A stretch of DNA of 64,000 bases, taken from the NCBI RefSeq assembly GCF_000756815.1, contig NZ_CCVW01000002.1, forward strand, positions 1-64,000. The letters run 5' to 3'. The notes beneath the pieces are model-generated. The model was not told the origin of the DNA. It did not search any database and was given only the letters and a program-made list of their open reading frames with translations. The stretch comes from Legionella massiliensis. Lineage in GTDB: Bacteria > Pseudomonadota > Gammaproteobacteria > Legionellales > Legionellaceae. Positions within the stretch are counted from its first letter, which is position 1, and each line of letters begins with the position of its first letter. The position numbers and the translations under genes are program-made. Positions 1 through 9,035 of the stretch are shown one piece after another.

Positions 1-83
1 TGATGATACATGATGAAATGGGAATAAAATCCCGAAATACACTTTGGTTATATCTTAAGAATTAAAAAGAGGCTAGGACAATT

Positions 84-159
84 GGGACGGCTGGGACAGC
101 ATGTAAACACTGGCTTTAAACTGTCCCGTTATGTCCCAAAACTTAAAAATAATGGGACA
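84..159. repeat. GGGACA/TGTCCC repeat block, left copy
   Basis: Five copies of the hexamer GGGACR or its complement TGTCCC lie at 84-89, 93-98, 122-127, 132-137 and 154-159, in both orientations. The paired copies are 9-10 bp apart. A matching block of six hexamers lies at 2523-2607, on the other side of the DUF927 gene and the AlpA-type regulator. Iteron-like protein-binding sites for the element's replication or excision machinery are the simplest reading, but this is inference. Confidence 0.55.
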
Positions 160-181
160 AATTTCTGGTTCATTGCAAAAC

Positions 182-1917
182 TTATTCCCAGCCCCAAAAC
201 TTAATAGTAAAAACATATACTCTAGACGTTCCTACCCCCTTGATTCTGGGCTTTTGCGTAGGCGTTCCATCTGCTGCAGGTACTAACCAACCCTCATTTA
301 TTAATACCCGTACTACTGATCGTGGCTCAAATCCCTGACAGAGTTCGTTTTTAAATACTCCCGGTAAAACCATAAATCATCGGTTTTATAGAATCCTGCA
401 CGATTTTGAATCCGAGCATTGTTTGGATCATTCACGTTATCAAAACGACTAGTGCCATAAGATTCAAAAAAAGCCTTAACCTGAGCCAAGATTGCTCTGT
501 CTTCTCGATTTCCATCACTACCAAAATGCTCTAGCCATGCTTGGTAACATTTATAAGCTGCATTTTGGGAGTCGCCTGCTGCCCAGCCAGTCAAACCATA
601 TTGGCTGGCTAACTCACCTGCAACAGCAACTAAAGCAAAACGGCGTGCTACTCGGATAATCTGTTCCGTTGAACCCGGTAGGACAACCCTATTCACAAAC
701 TCCTGTATTGACTCAGCAATCTTTTCCGCAATACTTTGTTGATTGGCAACGACCTTCTGCAACCAGGCTAACCCTACCGCACCATAATACTTAGAGGCAT
801 ATTCTTTTAAGGATAAAGCCATAGTAGCTGGACTAAGCTGATTATGGATTTTTTCAAAAATTCCCATCTTCAATCCAGCATCGGCTTCAATATCAGCAAG
901 CCTAATCTCCTGACCGACATTTGTCTTTTGACCTACTTTGGCCATAAGAGACATTAAGGACTCCTCGCCTGCGGAGAGAAAGAACAATTACCAGCGAGAT
1001 GATGGTCTAACTGTTCCCTGACGCGAGGCGCGTGTTTTTCCTTGGCCATTAGCGAGTAGATAAGCTGCCTCCCCTGTTTCTTTTGGTTCCATCTGACTTA
1101 ATTCATCGAGAATCAACAAGCCGTCATTATGCAAGGCAGCCAAGCCTTCAAGGTCGTTAGTCGTGCTACGCCATAATCGGCAATAAGCTTGAGGATTTCC
1201 CCAAACCGAAGCAGCTACTTTTAAAGCAGTACTTTTGCCGCTTGAGGAAGCACCTCTGAAGTGAAAACCACCAGAATCTTCTCCTGCAATCCTTGCCAAA
1301 GCTGGAGCAAAAGCAGCAGAGATAGCGAAAATCAATCGTGAATTGCCAGATGCGAGCAGTGCTATTGTTTCCCGCCAATTTTCAACGGTACCCGATACAG
1401 ACATTGCTGATTCGACAGCATGGCTATTTTGGAAAACAACTTTCTCGGAAGAATGACCAATGGTTTGCGAAGCAGCAACAAAAATATCCTCATGCCAGCC
1501 CAGCTTATCAACGCATCGCGCCCTATCTTCTACAGGAAAAACCTGCAAATAACTAATGAGTAAATCGCGAGCTAGTCTATTCGGCGAAATGGTTAAACCA
1601 AGACAGGCTAACTCTCTTCTCACCTCAGACGCATCGCCTTGTAATAGAGACAGAGGCACTGCCCATTGATGAGTCACCCGATCATCATCCTGCCATTCCA
1701 ATAATCGCCCCCACTCTCCGCTTTTCGCATCACGGGTTTTAGCCACTACGTGTAAAAACGAGCAAATCCATCGGGGAGCGGTTGGATTGCCATCTTTGTC
1801 TTTGCCATAAAACGACAGACCCTGCTCAGTTAATTTAAAATACCCGCCTGCATAGTCACAGAGCACAGGATAATTATTGTTTGTATTTTTTAATGTAATA
1901 ACTTGGTTTTGTTGCAT
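182..1917 (-). pseudogene. DUF927 domain helicase/primase-like protein, broken
   Basis: Three consecutive pieces make one DUF927 protein of the kind found in integrative elements and prophage-like satellites. The first piece (1917-991, 309 aa) carries a Walker A motif GASSSGKST near residues 222-230 and a Walker B LLILDE near 267-272, which indicates an ATPase. It ends at a single in-frame TAA at 990-988, directly after Arg-Trp, and the same frame continues without a gap into 224 more residues beginning LFFLSAGEESL, a conserved DUF927 block. A frameshift near 367-375 then moves the C-terminal end (FKNELCQGF to the end at 182) into another frame. One nonsense codon and one frameshift make loss of function likely. 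The gene runs toward the left edge of the window, downstream of an AlpA-type regulator. Confidence 0.8.
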
Positions 1918-1979
1918 GACTATTTCCTCCAGCAGAGTTCATGGAAGAGAGAAAATCTATCCTTCCGTGAACAGTTTAT

Positions 1980-2252
1980 TCATTCAGTGACAAGTGAAAG
2001 GAACTGCCCTTCATCACAGGTAGAACGATAGATTTTTTGTCGCTGGAGAAATGACATAACGTCAGATTTACGATACAAAACCTTGCGGCCAATTTTAAGG
2101 TAAGGAACACCCTTTCCTTCCCAACGATTACGTTCTAAAAGCTGGGTTGAACAGTCTAAAACTGCTGCTAAAGTTTGTTGATTAAATAAAGCAGAATCTG
2201 GTGCAGATTCAAATTCGTTTAATAGTCGTAAACGGGTTTGTTTATTATTCAT
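1980..2252 (-). CDS. AlpA-type helix-turn-helix regulator/excisionase-like protein
   Basis: A 90-aa DNA-binding protein. Its central region has the MerR-like HTH_17/AlpA pattern: an early helix (LAAVLDCSTQLLERNRWEGK), then a strand-turn VPYLKIGRKVLYRKSDVMSFL typical of excisionases and AlpA activators. The frame is open nine codons further upstream (ATG at 2279), but the ATG at 2252 is preceded by a good ribosome site (GAGGG, about 5 nt upstream), so I prefer it. It lies between the DUF927 gene and the integrase module on the same strand. In such elements AlpA-like proteins control integrase or replication genes. That role is inferred from family and context. Confidence 0.75.
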   Translation of the reverse strand: MNNKQTRLRLLNEFESAPDSALFNQQTLAAVLDCSTQLLERNRWEGKGVPYLKIGRKVLYRKSDVMSFLQRQKIYRSTCDEGQFLSLVTE

Positions 2253-2522
2253 ATAGCCCTCATCAAATGATTTATTCATTCAGCATAATATCGACGGTTT
2301 GCGTCTTGCTCGATGAATATCAGTTGACTATCCGGCCGGGTTCCCTTGAGGGAAAAAGTCGTGATATTTCGTTTGCCGTCACTTTAATTGAACCGTAAAA
2401 ATTCACAGTTCAGACGAAGTATTGCGTGGAATTTAAAGGGCCGTCAAGGGCTTTGGAGGCTTACGATCAGAATGATACTAAATGATATCGATTGATACTC
2501 AAAAAATTTTTCTTGCCGGATT

Positions 2523-2607
2523 TGTCCCTGATGTCCCAATTGAATTTTTTACTTTGGGACAACAAAATTCAGTGTTTGTATAGTTGTCCCTGTGTCCCGT
2601 TTGTCCC
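2523..2607. repeat. GGGACA/TGTCCC repeat block, right copy
   Basis: Six hexamers: TGTCCC at 2523, 2532, 2585, 2593 and 2602, and GGGACA at 2556, with 8-9 bp start-to-start spacing inside each cluster. The rest of the 2280-2618 gap has no gene that I can support. Just before the block, 2470-2500 carries GATACT/GATATC-type direct repeats. The block mirrors the one at 84-159. Confidence 0.55.
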
Positions 2608-2618
2608 AGTGATTTCTA

Positions 2619-2858
2619 TTAACTGATTTTCATAAATCGCGGAACTATGGAACCCTCATATTCAACTTGCTCAAAAAACATTATTTTAGGTCGAACCCAA
2701 ATTTGATCTTTACCAAACTCTTCGCATTCATAAAGCGCTTTATAAATAATCATCTCTTCTAATGTTTCACTATGTCTGGCTACACCAATCACCTCGTATA
2801 AATTTTTATTTTTAAAATGCTGGTATTTGCCACAATAATCTTCGTTAGCTGATTTCAT
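2619..2858 (-). CDS. DUF1653 family protein
   Basis: A 79-aa protein that matches the DUF1653 pattern throughout: GKYQHFKNK near the N-terminus, then YEVIGVARHSET, YKALYE, WVRP, MF, and a C-terminal VPRF. The family's function is unknown. The members are small soluble single-domain proteins. It starts 20 nt after the end of hipA on the same strand, so it probably forms the last gene of a hipB-hipA-DUF1653 transcription unit. Whether it works with the toxin pair is unknown. Confidence 0.8.
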   Translation of the reverse strand: MKSANEDYCGKYQHFKNKNLYEVIGVARHSETLEEMIIYKALYECEEFGKDQIWVRPKIMFFEQVEYEGSIVPRFMKIS

Positions 2859-2878
2859 TTACATTGTTCTCTATTCTA

Positions 2879-4189
2879 CTATATTTGCACCGAAGTAATT
2901 TCTTTGCTCTGTACTAATAAATGCTCGCATCGCTTTGTGATAATTTCCTGATACTGCCTTAAATATTTTTTTTCATTCTCATCAACTAACAATAATTTGA
3001 TTTCCTCTTGCAAAGCATCTGTTAATCTTTCAATTAAATATATCAAACGATTTGTTACTAGCGATCTTGGTAATCGGCAAGTATCTGCAAAATCAGCTAA
3101 TTGATAAGCATAGATGTTATTCTCATCAAATTCATCGCCTAATGCCATAGCTAGTGCATGCTCATATTCAGGGTACATTTTTATATTGACCAAATCATAA
3201 AAGGGTGCCAGTGAAATACCCTTTGAGCCAACAAAAAAACTTATATTTTTCCCGTGAGCATCACAATTAAAAATCAAAATATTAAATAAAACCCAATCAA
3301 GGATTTGTTGCTTGGTTTTTGCAGGATTTATACACTGATTAGCAAAATCAAACAGCTTAGGTAAGCTTACCCCATCCCTAATATGTGCCACATCCCTGCT
3401 ATTTCCAAAATTTTGTTCATATTTGTAATCGGGTGGTAGATTCAGTGCTTGACAACCATCTATTAAGTGGCGTCTTTTCACAATATTGTTAGTAATCGAT
3501 TTCCTGTCAAAGCGCTCTACCAATAAAGCTGAATGCGGGCCAAAATGTTTTATCTGGACATTCGCCACATTTAAGGCACAACGTTTAGCTAAACGCATAG
3601 AAAGATATTCGTTTAAAACAATAGATGAATTTTTTTTTGTCTCAAATTTGAGGATATGAGTAGAACACAAACTACCTTCTCCAAAACCAAGCTGTCCCTG
3701 ATCGTTAAGGACTACGTTAATTTTATCCTGTACTCCGGCAACTGAAAGACGAGGTTTTCCATCCCAAATGATTAGACTATATCTGTCGCGATGGTCTAAA
3801 CGTTGTGCTAATTCCTCATCAGTGATTACTCGAAAATTAGCTTGCTCTGGAATTAGTTGATTAGAGGCTAATATAACTAAGGAACCCGGTGTATCTAGTC
3901 CTAAAGCTCGAACCAGACCAAAGGTATTGTTTCTACTTAAATGAAAGTTATTCAATAATTCTTCTAGAGCAGCTCCCTCGGGTAATAAATTTCGTAGGAA
4001 TCGCTGCACATTTAGTGGTGGAATCTCTTGCTGCAAGGGCAAATGTGGAGAAACTGCATACCCTTCTCTTTTCCAGGGATCAGAATAATTCCAATATAAC
4101 TGATCATCGATAAGTGCTAGTTGCGCTATTTGATCTTTGCCTAAATAAACATCTAAAACCTGCTTAGCTCCAATCATTTTCACTCTCAT
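2879..4189 (-). CDS. hipA: HipA-like serine/threonine kinase toxin
   Basis: A 436-aa protein of the HipA family, PI3/4-kinase-fold kinases that, in E. coli, phosphorylate glutamyl-tRNA synthetase and cause growth arrest. The couple/HipA_N region covers about residues 1-110. The HipA_C kinase part shows SVAGVQDK (149-156, Gly/nucleotide loop), the catalytic loop NCDAHGKN (308-315, with Asp310 and Asn315) and the metal-binding PFYDLVN (329-335, Asp332). All key residues are present and the length is normal, so it is probably active. It overlaps the end of hipB by 26 nt. A second in-frame ATG four codons in (4177) is an alternative start. The substrate cannot be read from sequence. Confidence 0.9.
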   Translation of the reverse strand: MRVKMIGAKQVLDVYLGKDQIAQLALIDDQLYWNYSDPWKREGYAVSPHLPLQQEIPPLNVQRFLRNLLPEGAALEELLNNFHLSRNNTFGLVRALGLDTPGSLVILASNQLIPEQANFRVITDEELAQRLDHRDRYSLIIWDGKPRLSVAGVQDKINVVLNDQGQLGFGEGSLCSTHILKFETKKNSSIVLNEYLSMRLAKRCALNVANVQIKHFGPHSALLVERFDRKSITNNIVKRRHLIDGCQALNLPPDYKYEQNFGNSRDVAHIRDGVSLPKLFDFANQCINPAKTKQQILDWVLFNILIFNCDAHGKNISFFVGSKGISLAPFYDLVNIKMYPEYEHALAMALGDEFDENNIYAYQLADFADTCRLPRSLVTNRLIYLIERLTDALQEEIKLLLVDENEKKYLRQYQEIITKRCEHLLVQSKEITSVQI

Positions 4190-4442
4190 TACTTGTCCAT
4201 GGCGCTACATGGAGTTTTATTCCTAATGCAGAACAAATTTGTAATACGCTTCCTAATTGACAAGTCGATTGGCCATGTTCAACTTTCATCAATGTATCTT
4301 TAGCTACACCGCATAATGCAGCTGCATCCTCTAAGCGCAAATCACTTTGCGTTCGACGCGCCTTAATTATTTTTCCTAGCAACTCTGCGGTAATTACTTG
4401 TTGCAGATTCGGCGTTTCTAATTTTTTGATTTGCTTGGCCAT
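4164..4442 (-). CDS. hipB: HipB-like Xre-family antitoxin
   Basis: A 92-aa DNA-binding protein with an Xre-type helix-turn-helix (LGKIIKARRTQSDLRLED, then AALCGVAKDTLMKVEHGQ) in the middle. It precedes and overlaps hipA, the usual antitoxin-toxin order. HipB proteins bind HipA and repress the operon by binding palindromes upstream. Three palindromes of the form AATCC-N10-GGATT lie just upstream (annotated separately), which supports autoregulation here. Confidence 0.88.
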   Translation of the reverse strand: MAKQIKKLETPNLQQVITAELLGKIIKARRTQSDLRLEDAAALCGVAKDTLMKVEHGQSTCQLGSVLQICSALGIKLHVAPWTSNESENDWS

Positions 4443-4444
4443 AT

Positions 4445-4563
4445 AATCCTACTACTATAGTCTTAATTAGAAATCTTAATGAAACCTCTTCATTAATCCT
4501 ACTATTATAGGATTAATCTAAAGAAATAGTAAATTTTAAATATAATCCTATACAAATAGGATT
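4445..4563. promoter_or_regulatory. three HipB-type operators upstream of hipB
   Basis: Three sites share the layout AATCC-N10-GGATT: 4445-4464 (right half degenerate, GTCTT), 4495-4514 (extended arms TTAATCCTA/TAGGATTAA) and 4544-4563. The last sits in a perfect 14-bp inverted repeat at 4538-4551/4556-4569 with a 4-nt ACAA loop. E. coli HipB binds the related TATCC-N8-GGATA. The outermost site lies right after the integrase gene, so it could also act as a weak AT-rich hairpin for that gene's end. Confidence 0.75.
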
Positions 4564-4575
4564 ATATTTAAAAAG

Positions 4576-5814
4576 CTAATTAATTTCTTCAACTTCTGGA
4601 GTATTAGCCATCTGACAATTTAAATGATCAGCGATACGTTGCATAGGAGTTCTTAATCGTTCAACATCCCGCATAATATAGCCAGCTGTCACATCATTTG
4701 TCATTTTGTGATTCAACAAGCGCTTTAGTGCATAGGCCGGTAAGTCCAAGCTTTCTGCTGTTGTAGCAAAGGTTCTTCTTAAATCATGCACTGTAAAAGA
4801 AACTCCCGAGAGTTCGACCACTTTTAACATTGCCTTTCTTGGTTCCACAACATGACCACTTTTACTTGGTGCAGGAAAAACAAATTCTTTTGTTTTGCTT
4901 TGCTTCCTTCGCAGGAATAATTAATAGAGAACATCAGACATAGGCAAGGTATGAATCTCTCTATTTTTAGTATCTTGTACAGTAAAGGTCTTCGCTTGAA
5001 AATCGATGTCCTTCCAAGACAAAGAAGCTGCTTCCATCCGTCTTAAGCCTGTATAAAGAATCAATAAAAAATAATCTTTCCACATCGTTGCTTGCGGATA
5101 ACTTTCTTGCTCACCGAGCTTTGTTAAAGCCTCAGACCAAGCAGCTAATTGATGATTTTTGATCATGGTATTTTTACGATCGACTCGGTACCAACTACGC
5201 GCATGTGATAAATATTCCACTGGATTAATCGCAATAATAGGTTGGCCATCATCTAACTGATACTCATGAACAGCAAAATTAAATACCGCACGTAAAACTC
5301 GCATCGCATAATTAGCCCGTGCTTTACTATTCGTTTGGCCATATTGCGCGTGACGCTTGGCAATCATTTCTCTTGTAATATTAATCAGGGGTTTGCCAAG
5401 CCCATCAGGCATCACTTGCTTTAGAACACTTTGATAATCTTTGATAGTCAGCGCTTTTAAATCTTTACGGGCTTTAAGGTAATCATTAAACACCTCCTGC
5501 AAACTAAGCGATTTAATTTTATTTGTCTTATTCTCAGCAACAGGATTATCCCCTTTCGCAACCTGCCCTAATAAATGCTTTGCCTGCTTGCGCGCTTCTT
5601 CAGCGGTAAGCTGACCATACTTGCCTAGAGTAATGCGTTTAACTTTATTGGTAATGCGAGTTTCAACAACAAAGCTTTTTACTCCGGCAGCAGTCACTCT
5701 TAATGCAAACCCTTTTAATTGCTCATCTCGATAAAACACCTGATCTTTTCCTTCCACAGGTTTGATTTTATCAATCACCGATTTAATGAGTTTCACCGAC
5801 TTATTGTTTTCCAT
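4576..5814 (-). pseudogene. int: P4-type tyrosine recombinase (integrase), interrupted by in-frame stop
   Basis: Site-specific integrase with an N-terminal DUF4102 arm-binding domain (FALRVTAAG...LGKYGQLTAEEARKQA) and a C-terminal tyrosine-recombinase domain. The first catalytic Arg is in LYTGLRRME. The second half has HDLRRTF, LLNH and the nucleophile Tyr in GYI. The two halves are in the same frame and joined without loss, but a TAA at 4923-4921 follows MSDVLY; reading continues as LFLRRKQSKTKEFVFPAP. The gene is therefore full-length but for one nonsense codon. Start chosen at 5814 because GGAGAA lies 5 nt upstream; the frame is open to 5850. The element extends leftward from this integrase. 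Confidence 0.85.
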
Positions 5815-6079
5815 ATTCTTCTCCAGAGAAAACCGAGGATTAATTTCCATGTAGACACAAGGAAAAATTATTTCTCATAAAAAAAACCTGAACCATATAA
5901 AGATGTTCCAGCTGCGAGAAGAAAGAAGTGATTCTATATAATCCTCTTGATGGGGATGCCATCACAAGCTCAATTACAATCTGATTTTTCGGCAAGAGTG
6001 CGTAACTAAAGGCAGAGCTGTTGTTAGCCTATAACCCCGATGATTTAATCATCCTCAGCAGCCTTCACCTAGCGTCATT

Positions 6080-6215
6080 GGGGAATATGATTTTCTAAAA
6101 GATGGAAAAATTAAATAGTTAATAATTAAAAATCAATAGGTTCTATAACTAAGGTTGGAGTAAGCTGGCGGTTCTACTCATTCACAACCCCTAACAGCTC
6201 ATTCATCAGTACTCT
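6080..6215 (-). repeat. dispersed repeat family R5, copy 1
   Basis: The complement of this stretch matches 18611-18741 and 44205-44311 over more than 100 bp, including GCTGTTAGGGGTTGTGAATG and the segment ending in TTCCC. In the copy at 18.6 kb the repeat runs straight into an IS66-like transposase start, so the family may be the left-end region of that element. Mismatches are scattered, as expected for old copies. Confidence 0.7.
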
Positions 6216-6285
6216 GCTGAAAATCCACGATTAACTGTCAATTTCCGATGATAAAAATTTCCGAGGCTTTGTAGAAACTTGCATG

Positions 6286-6350
6286 GGTTTAACTCTTCTG
6301 AGGTAGGTAGGTAATCGGACTTATCAAAGTTAGCTTCTTGCTGACCATTT
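6286..6350 (-). pseudogene. fragment of a paralogue of the 310-aa protein at 38545
   Basis: The minus strand reads ANFDKSDYLPTSEELN, against ANFDKSDYTPTSEELK in the 310-aa protein encoded at 39477-38545. The DNA of the two is almost the same over about 60 bp. Nothing else of the gene is kept around it. This is either the trace of a deleted paralogue or a short duplicated piece. Confidence 0.6.
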
Positions 6351-6877
6351 GCTAGGGTTGGAGCTATAAAACCAGAGCTAATGCATGCGTAATGAACATT
6401 CTAAATCACCCTAACATATCCCCCAGATGCTTGTGAAATTTCCTGGGTTGTATCATTCAATATACTATTTAGCTCGTCACTGCGAATTTCCACATCTGCT
6501 CCATAAACAAATCTAATCGCTTGCCAATACTCTGACACTAGTTAACAGTAAGAGCTGTCAAGCGTTTTTGTAAGACATTTCTCACAATATTTACCAATCC
6601 GGTCTTAATGACGCACAACATGAATTACGTCATACTAATATCCATGGAAGTTGCAAATTTGGGGACATTGATGTCCTTAAAAGGAAACAATACAAGGATG
6701 TATTGACCACAGGAAGTGGAATTTGCAACTACCCCCTACCCACTGCTAAGCAGACAACATAGTTAGTACAAATGCTCTAACGGAGTATACTATTTTCATT
6801 TCAATCAACCATTGTAAAAAATGATAAAGATATCGGGATTGATAGCTAAAAAATAGAAACTATTTAAGGATGAAGTA

Positions 6878-8191
6878 ATGTTTTATGACAAGTTGTATCA
6901 ATCTAAATTAGTCACAGCTGAACAAGCGGTGGAACGAATTAATAATAACTCTACGTTAGTAGTAGCAATGGGTGCAGGGGCTCCACCTGCCTTGTTATCA
7001 GCTATCGCACAAAGAGTTCTTCATAATGATCTGCAAAACCTTTCAGTGTATTACAAAATCGCTACTCGCCATTTGGCAGATACCCTTCTAACCGAAAAAG
7101 TTTTAGAGAAAATTCGGGCTCATAGTTTTTTTGTGGCAGGTATCGATCACAACATTATTAAAGAACAACAGCAGACGGGTAAAAAGCTATTGAGTTTTGT
7201 GCCTTGTAATTTCAGTCAGATTCCCCGTGTATTGCGAGAAATTATTAAAGTTAATACATTTATAATCACTGTGTCACCTATGGATTCTGGTGGTTATTTT
7301 TCTATGGGAACTAATAATGATTATGCTTCCACTGCTGTAAGGCAATGCGACCAGTTATTATTGGAAGTGAATCCAAATATGCCAAGAGTATTTGGTCAAT
7401 CACAAATTCATGTTTCTCAAGCTGCCGCTATCGTTGAAAACACGGCACCGCTAATAGAGTTCCCCTCCGCATCGCCCAGTGAGAAGGATATTAAAATAGG
7501 GAAATTGGTTGCCCCCTTAGTTCCAGACGGCGCTACAATACAACTCGGTATTGGCAAAGTCCCTGAAGGCATTGCTCGCGCACTTGAGGGACATAAAAAC
7601 CTGGGTATTCATACAGAACTCTTTTCTAATGCCATGACGCAATTAATCCACAAGGGAGTTATCAACGGAAACAATAAGTTTATGAATCCGCAAAAGCATG
7701 TCTTTACTGTAGCTCTTGGTGATAAAAATACTTATGAGTATATGAATAACAATTCGGCCATGGAAAGTTATTCTTCGGAGTACGTGAATGGCATTAATAC
7801 CATCGCTTTGCAAAATAATTTTGTATCCATAAATACCGCGATTTCCGTTGATTTATATGGTCAGGTGAATGCTGAATTTATTGAAGGTCATGAATATAGT
7901 GGCTCAGGAGGGCAATTTGATTTCGTCAAAGGGGCTGCTCTGGCAAAAAATGGGATTTCTGTCATCGCTCTTCACTCTAGTGCAAAAAATGGGGCAGTAT
8001 CTACCATAGTTCCCAAGGTTGAAATGGTAACTGATGTACGTATGGATGTTGAATATATTGTGACAGAAAATGGCATAGTAAATTTGCGAGGAAAATCAAC
8101 AAAAGAGCGTGCTCTAGCCTTAATTGAAATAGCAGATCCCAAATTTCAGGAAGAACTGATTCAAGCGGCCCAGAAATTAACATTAATATAA
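6878..8191 (+). CDS. acetyl-CoA hydrolase/transferase family CoA transferase (4-hydroxybutyrate/propionyl-CoA transferase-like)
   Basis: A 437-aa cytoplasmic enzyme of the acetyl-CoA hydrolase/transferase family, which moves CoA between acids through a glutamyl-CoA intermediate. The first half has MGAGAPPALL near residue 30; the second has GIGKVPEGIARAL, GIHTELFSNA (the Glu here is the likely catalytic one) and SGSGGQFDFVKGA. The length fits 4-hydroxybutyrate CoA transferases better than the longer E. coli ScpC. The AAGG ribosome site lies 7 nt before the ATG. An ScpB-like decarboxylase follows 8 nt later, as in the E. coli scp operon, so a propionyl-CoA/succinyl-CoA exchange role is likely but not proven. 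Confidence 0.85.
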   Translation: MFYDKLYQSKLVTAEQAVERINNNSTLVVAMGAGAPPALLSAIAQRVLHNDLQNLSVYYKIATRHLADTLLTEKVLEKIRAHSFFVAGIDHNIIKEQQQTGKKLLSFVPCNFSQIPRVLREIIKVNTFIITVSPMDSGGYFSMGTNNDYASTAVRQCDQLLLEVNPNMPRVFGQSQIHVSQAAAIVENTAPLIEFPSASPSEKDIKIGKLVAPLVPDGATIQLGIGKVPEGIARALEGHKNLGIHTELFSNAMTQLIHKGVINGNNKFMNPQKHVFTVALGDKNTYEYMNNNSAMESYSSEYVNGINTIALQNNFVSINTAISVDLYGQVNAEFIEGHEYSGSGGQFDFVKGAALAKNGISVIALHSSAKNGAVSTIVPKVEMVTDVRMDVEYIVTENGIVNLRGKSTKERALALIEIADPKFQEELIQAAQKLTLI

Positions 8192-8199
8192 GAGCTCTT

Positions 8200-8973
8200 A
8201 TGACATTAATAAAAACCAAAATTGAAGATGCAATTGGTACTATCGCCTTAAATCATTATGAAAGAAGAAATGCTCTGAGCTCTGAGTTAATTAAATCATT
8301 GTTACTCGCGTTAGAAACCATGACCAATAAAAAAGTAAAGGTGGTTGTTCTGCGACAAGCAGAAAATTATCCCGTTTGGTCAGCAGGCCACGATGTTACA
8401 GAATTGCCCCTAGCTAATACTGATCCTTTACCTTATAACGATCCTTTAGAAATCTTGTTAAGAGCAATACGTCATTACAAAATCCCTACTATTGCAATGA
8501 TTCATGGCTCTGTCTGGGGAGGTGCATTCGATCTCGTTATAAATTGTGATCTCATTATTGCTGATGAAAGCTGCACTTTTGCCATGACCCCTGCAAAACT
8601 TGGCTTACCGTATAATGCCAGTGGTATTCAACATTTTCTATCTCGCTTACCTATCAACTTGGTAAAGGAATTATTTTTTAGCGCAAATCCTATTAATGCC
8701 GAACGAGCACTTCACTATAATCTTATTAACTCCCTCATTCCTGAACTGCAATTGGAAAAGTATACTTATGATCTCGCCAAAACAATTGCCAGTCGATCAT
8801 CTGAAGCTATTTCCGCTTTCAAAGAACAAGCAAGAATTATTAATGATTCTTGTGTAATTTCGCCAGAGCTATTTGAATACATTGAGCAAATTCGGCGTAA
8901 TGTCTATCAAGGGCATGATTATAACGAGGGAATACAGGCTTTTTTAGAAAAAAGACCGCCTAAATTTAATTAA
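8200..8973 (+). CDS. scpB: methylmalonyl-CoA decarboxylase (ScpB/YgfG-like crotonase)
   Basis: A 257-aa crotonase-fold enzyme that is very like E. coli ScpB over its length: VWSAGHDVTELP (59-70, with His64), DPLPYNDPL, GSVWGGAFDL (103-112, oxyanion hole), GLPYN (135-139, with Tyr138) and a C-terminal FLEKR.P.F. In E. coli the matching His and Tyr act in decarboxylation of methylmalonyl-CoA to propionyl-CoA. It is probably co-translated with the upstream CoA transferase (8-nt gap). No methylmalonyl-CoA mutase or MeaB-type chaperone is in the window, so the pathway would have to draw the substrate from elsewhere. Confidence 0.88.
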   Translation: MTLIKTKIEDAIGTIALNHYERRNALSSELIKSLLLALETMTNKKVKVVVLRQAENYPVWSAGHDVTELPLANTDPLPYNDPLEILLRAIRHYKIPTIAMIHGSVWGGAFDLVINCDLIIADESCTFAMTPAKLGLPYNASGIQHFLSRLPINLVKELFFSANPINAERALHYNLINSLIPELQLEKYTYDLAKTIASRSSEAISAFKEQARIINDSCVISPELFEYIEQIRRNVYQGHDYNEGIQAFLEKRPPKFN

Positions 8974-9035
8974 TTTCCACCTACTTTTTGGATATAAAAT
9001 GCGTTATTACCCATCCATTACTTACAGAGTAACTC

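Larger units (their letters stand above)
5851..6877. other. gene-poor debris region next to the integrase
   Basis: No intact gene. It holds a copy of a dispersed repeat (6080-6215), a fragment of a protein related to the one at 38545-39477 (6286-6350, minus), an open 3' coding fragment (6405-6545, minus, ending SGGYVRVI) and a pair of inverted AGTTGCAAATT-type arms around 6653-6730. A stretch near 6000-6055 resembles 44446-44490. I found no tRNA and no clear attachment site for the neighbouring integrase, though its attachment core would be expected within this stretch. Confidence 0.5.

Noticed and set aside
84-2607. CRISPR array from the GGGACA repeats
   Set aside because: Units are six bases in both orientations, with no spacer-length regularity and no cas genes.
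5851-6080. tRNA gene as integration site of the element
   Set aside because: I could not fold a cloverleaf or find a CCA-like 3' end; the attachment site stays unknown.
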